Positions 63,219-64,000 of a stretch of 64,000 nucleotides of DNA are shown one piece after another. The first letter of the stretch is position 1. Each line of letters opens with the position of its first letter. Below the pieces are notes generated by a model. It saw only the letters and a list, made by a program, of their open reading frames with translations, ran no database searches and was not told the origin of the DNA. A program made the position numbers and the translations under genes. Origin of the DNA: Thermocatellispora tengchongensis (GTDB lineage Bacteria; Actinomycetota; Actinomycetes; Streptosporangiales; Streptosporangiaceae); NCBI RefSeq assembly GCF_014202315.1, contig NZ_JACHGN010000004.1:434001-498000 (forward strand). Direction: 5' to 3'.

Positions 63219-64000
63219 ATGAATCCTTCGGACATCGACCTCGTCGACCAGGATCGGTACGCCACCGCCGGCGCCCCGCACGAGCAGTTCACGTGGCTGC
63301 GCGCGAACGCGCCGGTGTTCCGGCACAAGGGCGACGACGAGCGCGGCTGGCCCGGCTTCTGGGCGGTGACCCGGCACGAGGACGTCGTGCACGTGTCGCG
63401 GAACTCCGACCTGTTCTCCTCCGCCCGCCGGCTCGCGCTGTTCAACGAGATGCCCGAGGAACAGCGCGCGCTCCAGCGGATGATGATGCTCAACCAGGAC
63501 CCGCCGGAGCACACCCGCCGCCGCTCCCTGGTCAACCGGGGCTTCACCCCGCGCGCGATCGGCGCGCTGGAGCAGCACATCCGCGAGATCTGCGAGAGCC
63601 TGCTGGACGAGGCCGCCGCCCTGCCCGAAGTGGACTTCGTCCGCGACATCGCCGCGCCCCTCCCCCTGTACGTGATCTGCGAACTGCTGGGCGCGCCGGT
63701 CGAGGACCGCGACAAGATCTTCGCCTGGTCCAACCGCATGATCGGCTCGGAGGACCCCGACTTCGCCACGAGCCCCGAGGAGGGCCAGGCGGCGGCGATG
63801 GAGGTCTACGCGTACGCCAACCAGCTCGCCGCCCTACGCCGCGAGAACCCGCGCGACGACATCGTCACCAAGCTCCTCCAGCCCGACGACAACGGCGAGA
63901 CGCTGAGCGAGGACGAGTTCGACCTGTTCGTGCTGCTCCTGGTGGTGGCGGGCAACGAGACCACCCGCAACGCGGCCTCCGGCGGCATGCTCGCCCTGTT
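63219..64000 (+). CDS. cyp125: Cytochrome P450, CYP125-like (3' end outside window)
   Basis: The first 260 residues are visible. PPEHTRRRSLVNRGFTPRA (C-helix region) and the I-helix VAGNETTRNAASGG (AGxxTT, at the edge) are P450 features; the haem Cys lies outside the window. The N-terminus and AGNETTRN segment agree with CYP125/CYP124-type sterol 26-hydroxylases. GGAGG lies 11 bases before ATG 63219. A perfect KstR operator precedes it, so it belongs to the steroid regulon; CYP125 starts side-chain oxidation by forming the C26 alcohol and acid. Confidence 0.85.
   Translation, partial: MNPSDIDLVDQDRYATAGAPHEQFTWLRANAPVFRHKGDDERGWPGFWAVTRHEDVVHVSRNSDLFSSARRLALFNEMPEEQRALQRMMMLNQDPPEHTRRRSLVNRGFTPRAIGALEQHIREICESLLDEAAALPEVDFVRDIAAPLPLYVICELLGAPVEDRDKIFAWSNRMIGSEDPDFATSPEEGQAAAMEVYAYANQLAALRRENPRDDIVTKLLQPDDNGETLSEDEFDLFVLLLVVAGNETTRNAASGGMLAL

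Overview
The window is very GC-rich (codon third positions almost all G or C), uses GTG and TTG starts freely, and carries a KstR-controlled steroid side-chain operon, the GlgE/TreS/maltokinase alpha-glucan pathway, XRE + HATPase regulator pairs and many membrane Ser/Thr kinases. This points to a filamentous actinobacterium, most likely of the Streptosporangiales (Nonomuraea, Streptosporangium or Actinomadura type). The order is my inference; the phylum is secure.

Layout. 1-6.2 kb: end of an alpha/beta hydrolase, a cysteine desulfurase facing a TetR regulator with a near-perfect 24-bp operator, a degenerate repeat tract, two MFS transporters, and a MarR regulator divergent from the second. 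6.1-8.8 kb: a regulatory trio (65-residue protein, HATPase, XRE regulator). 8.8-10.6 kb: etfBA. 10.9-16.9 kb: three tandem membrane Ser/Thr kinases. 17.0-21.7 kb: a YbaK-like deacylase, then an overlapping operon of coiled-coil protein, PP-loop enzyme, M55 D-aminopeptidase and Tat-exported amine oxidase. 21.8-23.6 kb: enoyl-CoA hydratase and an RpiR/SIS regulator. 23.7-34.2 kb: glycogen phosphorylase divergent from glgE-treS-mak-glgB. 34.5-38.3 kb: secreted subtilase and SppA. 38.4-40.7 kb: DUF488 protein overlapping tail-to-tail with a Cys-containing unknown, plus a proline-rich membrane protein. 40.7-44.7 kb: flavin reductase and a ProU/OpuC-type ABC transporter. 45.0-46.3 kb: a sigma-like protein with its own membrane anchor. 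46.7-52.1 kb: an accessory-looking cluster (HIT protein, methyltransferase, GalT-like protein, sulfotransferase-Nudix fusion, helical membrane protein). 52.1-59.2 kb and 63.2 kb to the end: the cholesterol/steroid side-chain system (fadE28-fadE29-chsH2-chsH1-ltp2, kstR, fadA5, CYP125-like P450). 59.2-62.9 kb: an oxidative L-fucose-type catabolic operon with its GntR regulator.

How the genes work together. TreS makes maltose from trehalose, Mak phosphorylates it, GlgE polymerises it, GlgB branches the glucan and GlgP degrades it. CYP125 oxidises the sterol side chain, FadA5 thiolytically shortens it, and ChsE1E2, ChsH1H2 and Ltp2 remove the last three carbons; KstR-type operators (TnnAACnnGTTnnA) lie in front of these units. 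ETF could take electrons from the acyl-CoA dehydrogenases. The fucose-type genes share a CATCGGATG element with their GntR gene, and both show apparently leaderless starts.

The best candidates for undescribed biology are the 46.7-52.1 kb cluster, which combines three nucleotide-processing folds with a sulfotransferase and a membrane protein and has TTA codons in two adjacent genes; the PP-loop/M55/amine-oxidase operon at 17.7-21.7 kb; and the membrane-tethered sigma-like protein at 45 kb. I see no rRNA, tRNA, CRISPR array, intact insertion sequence or prophage.
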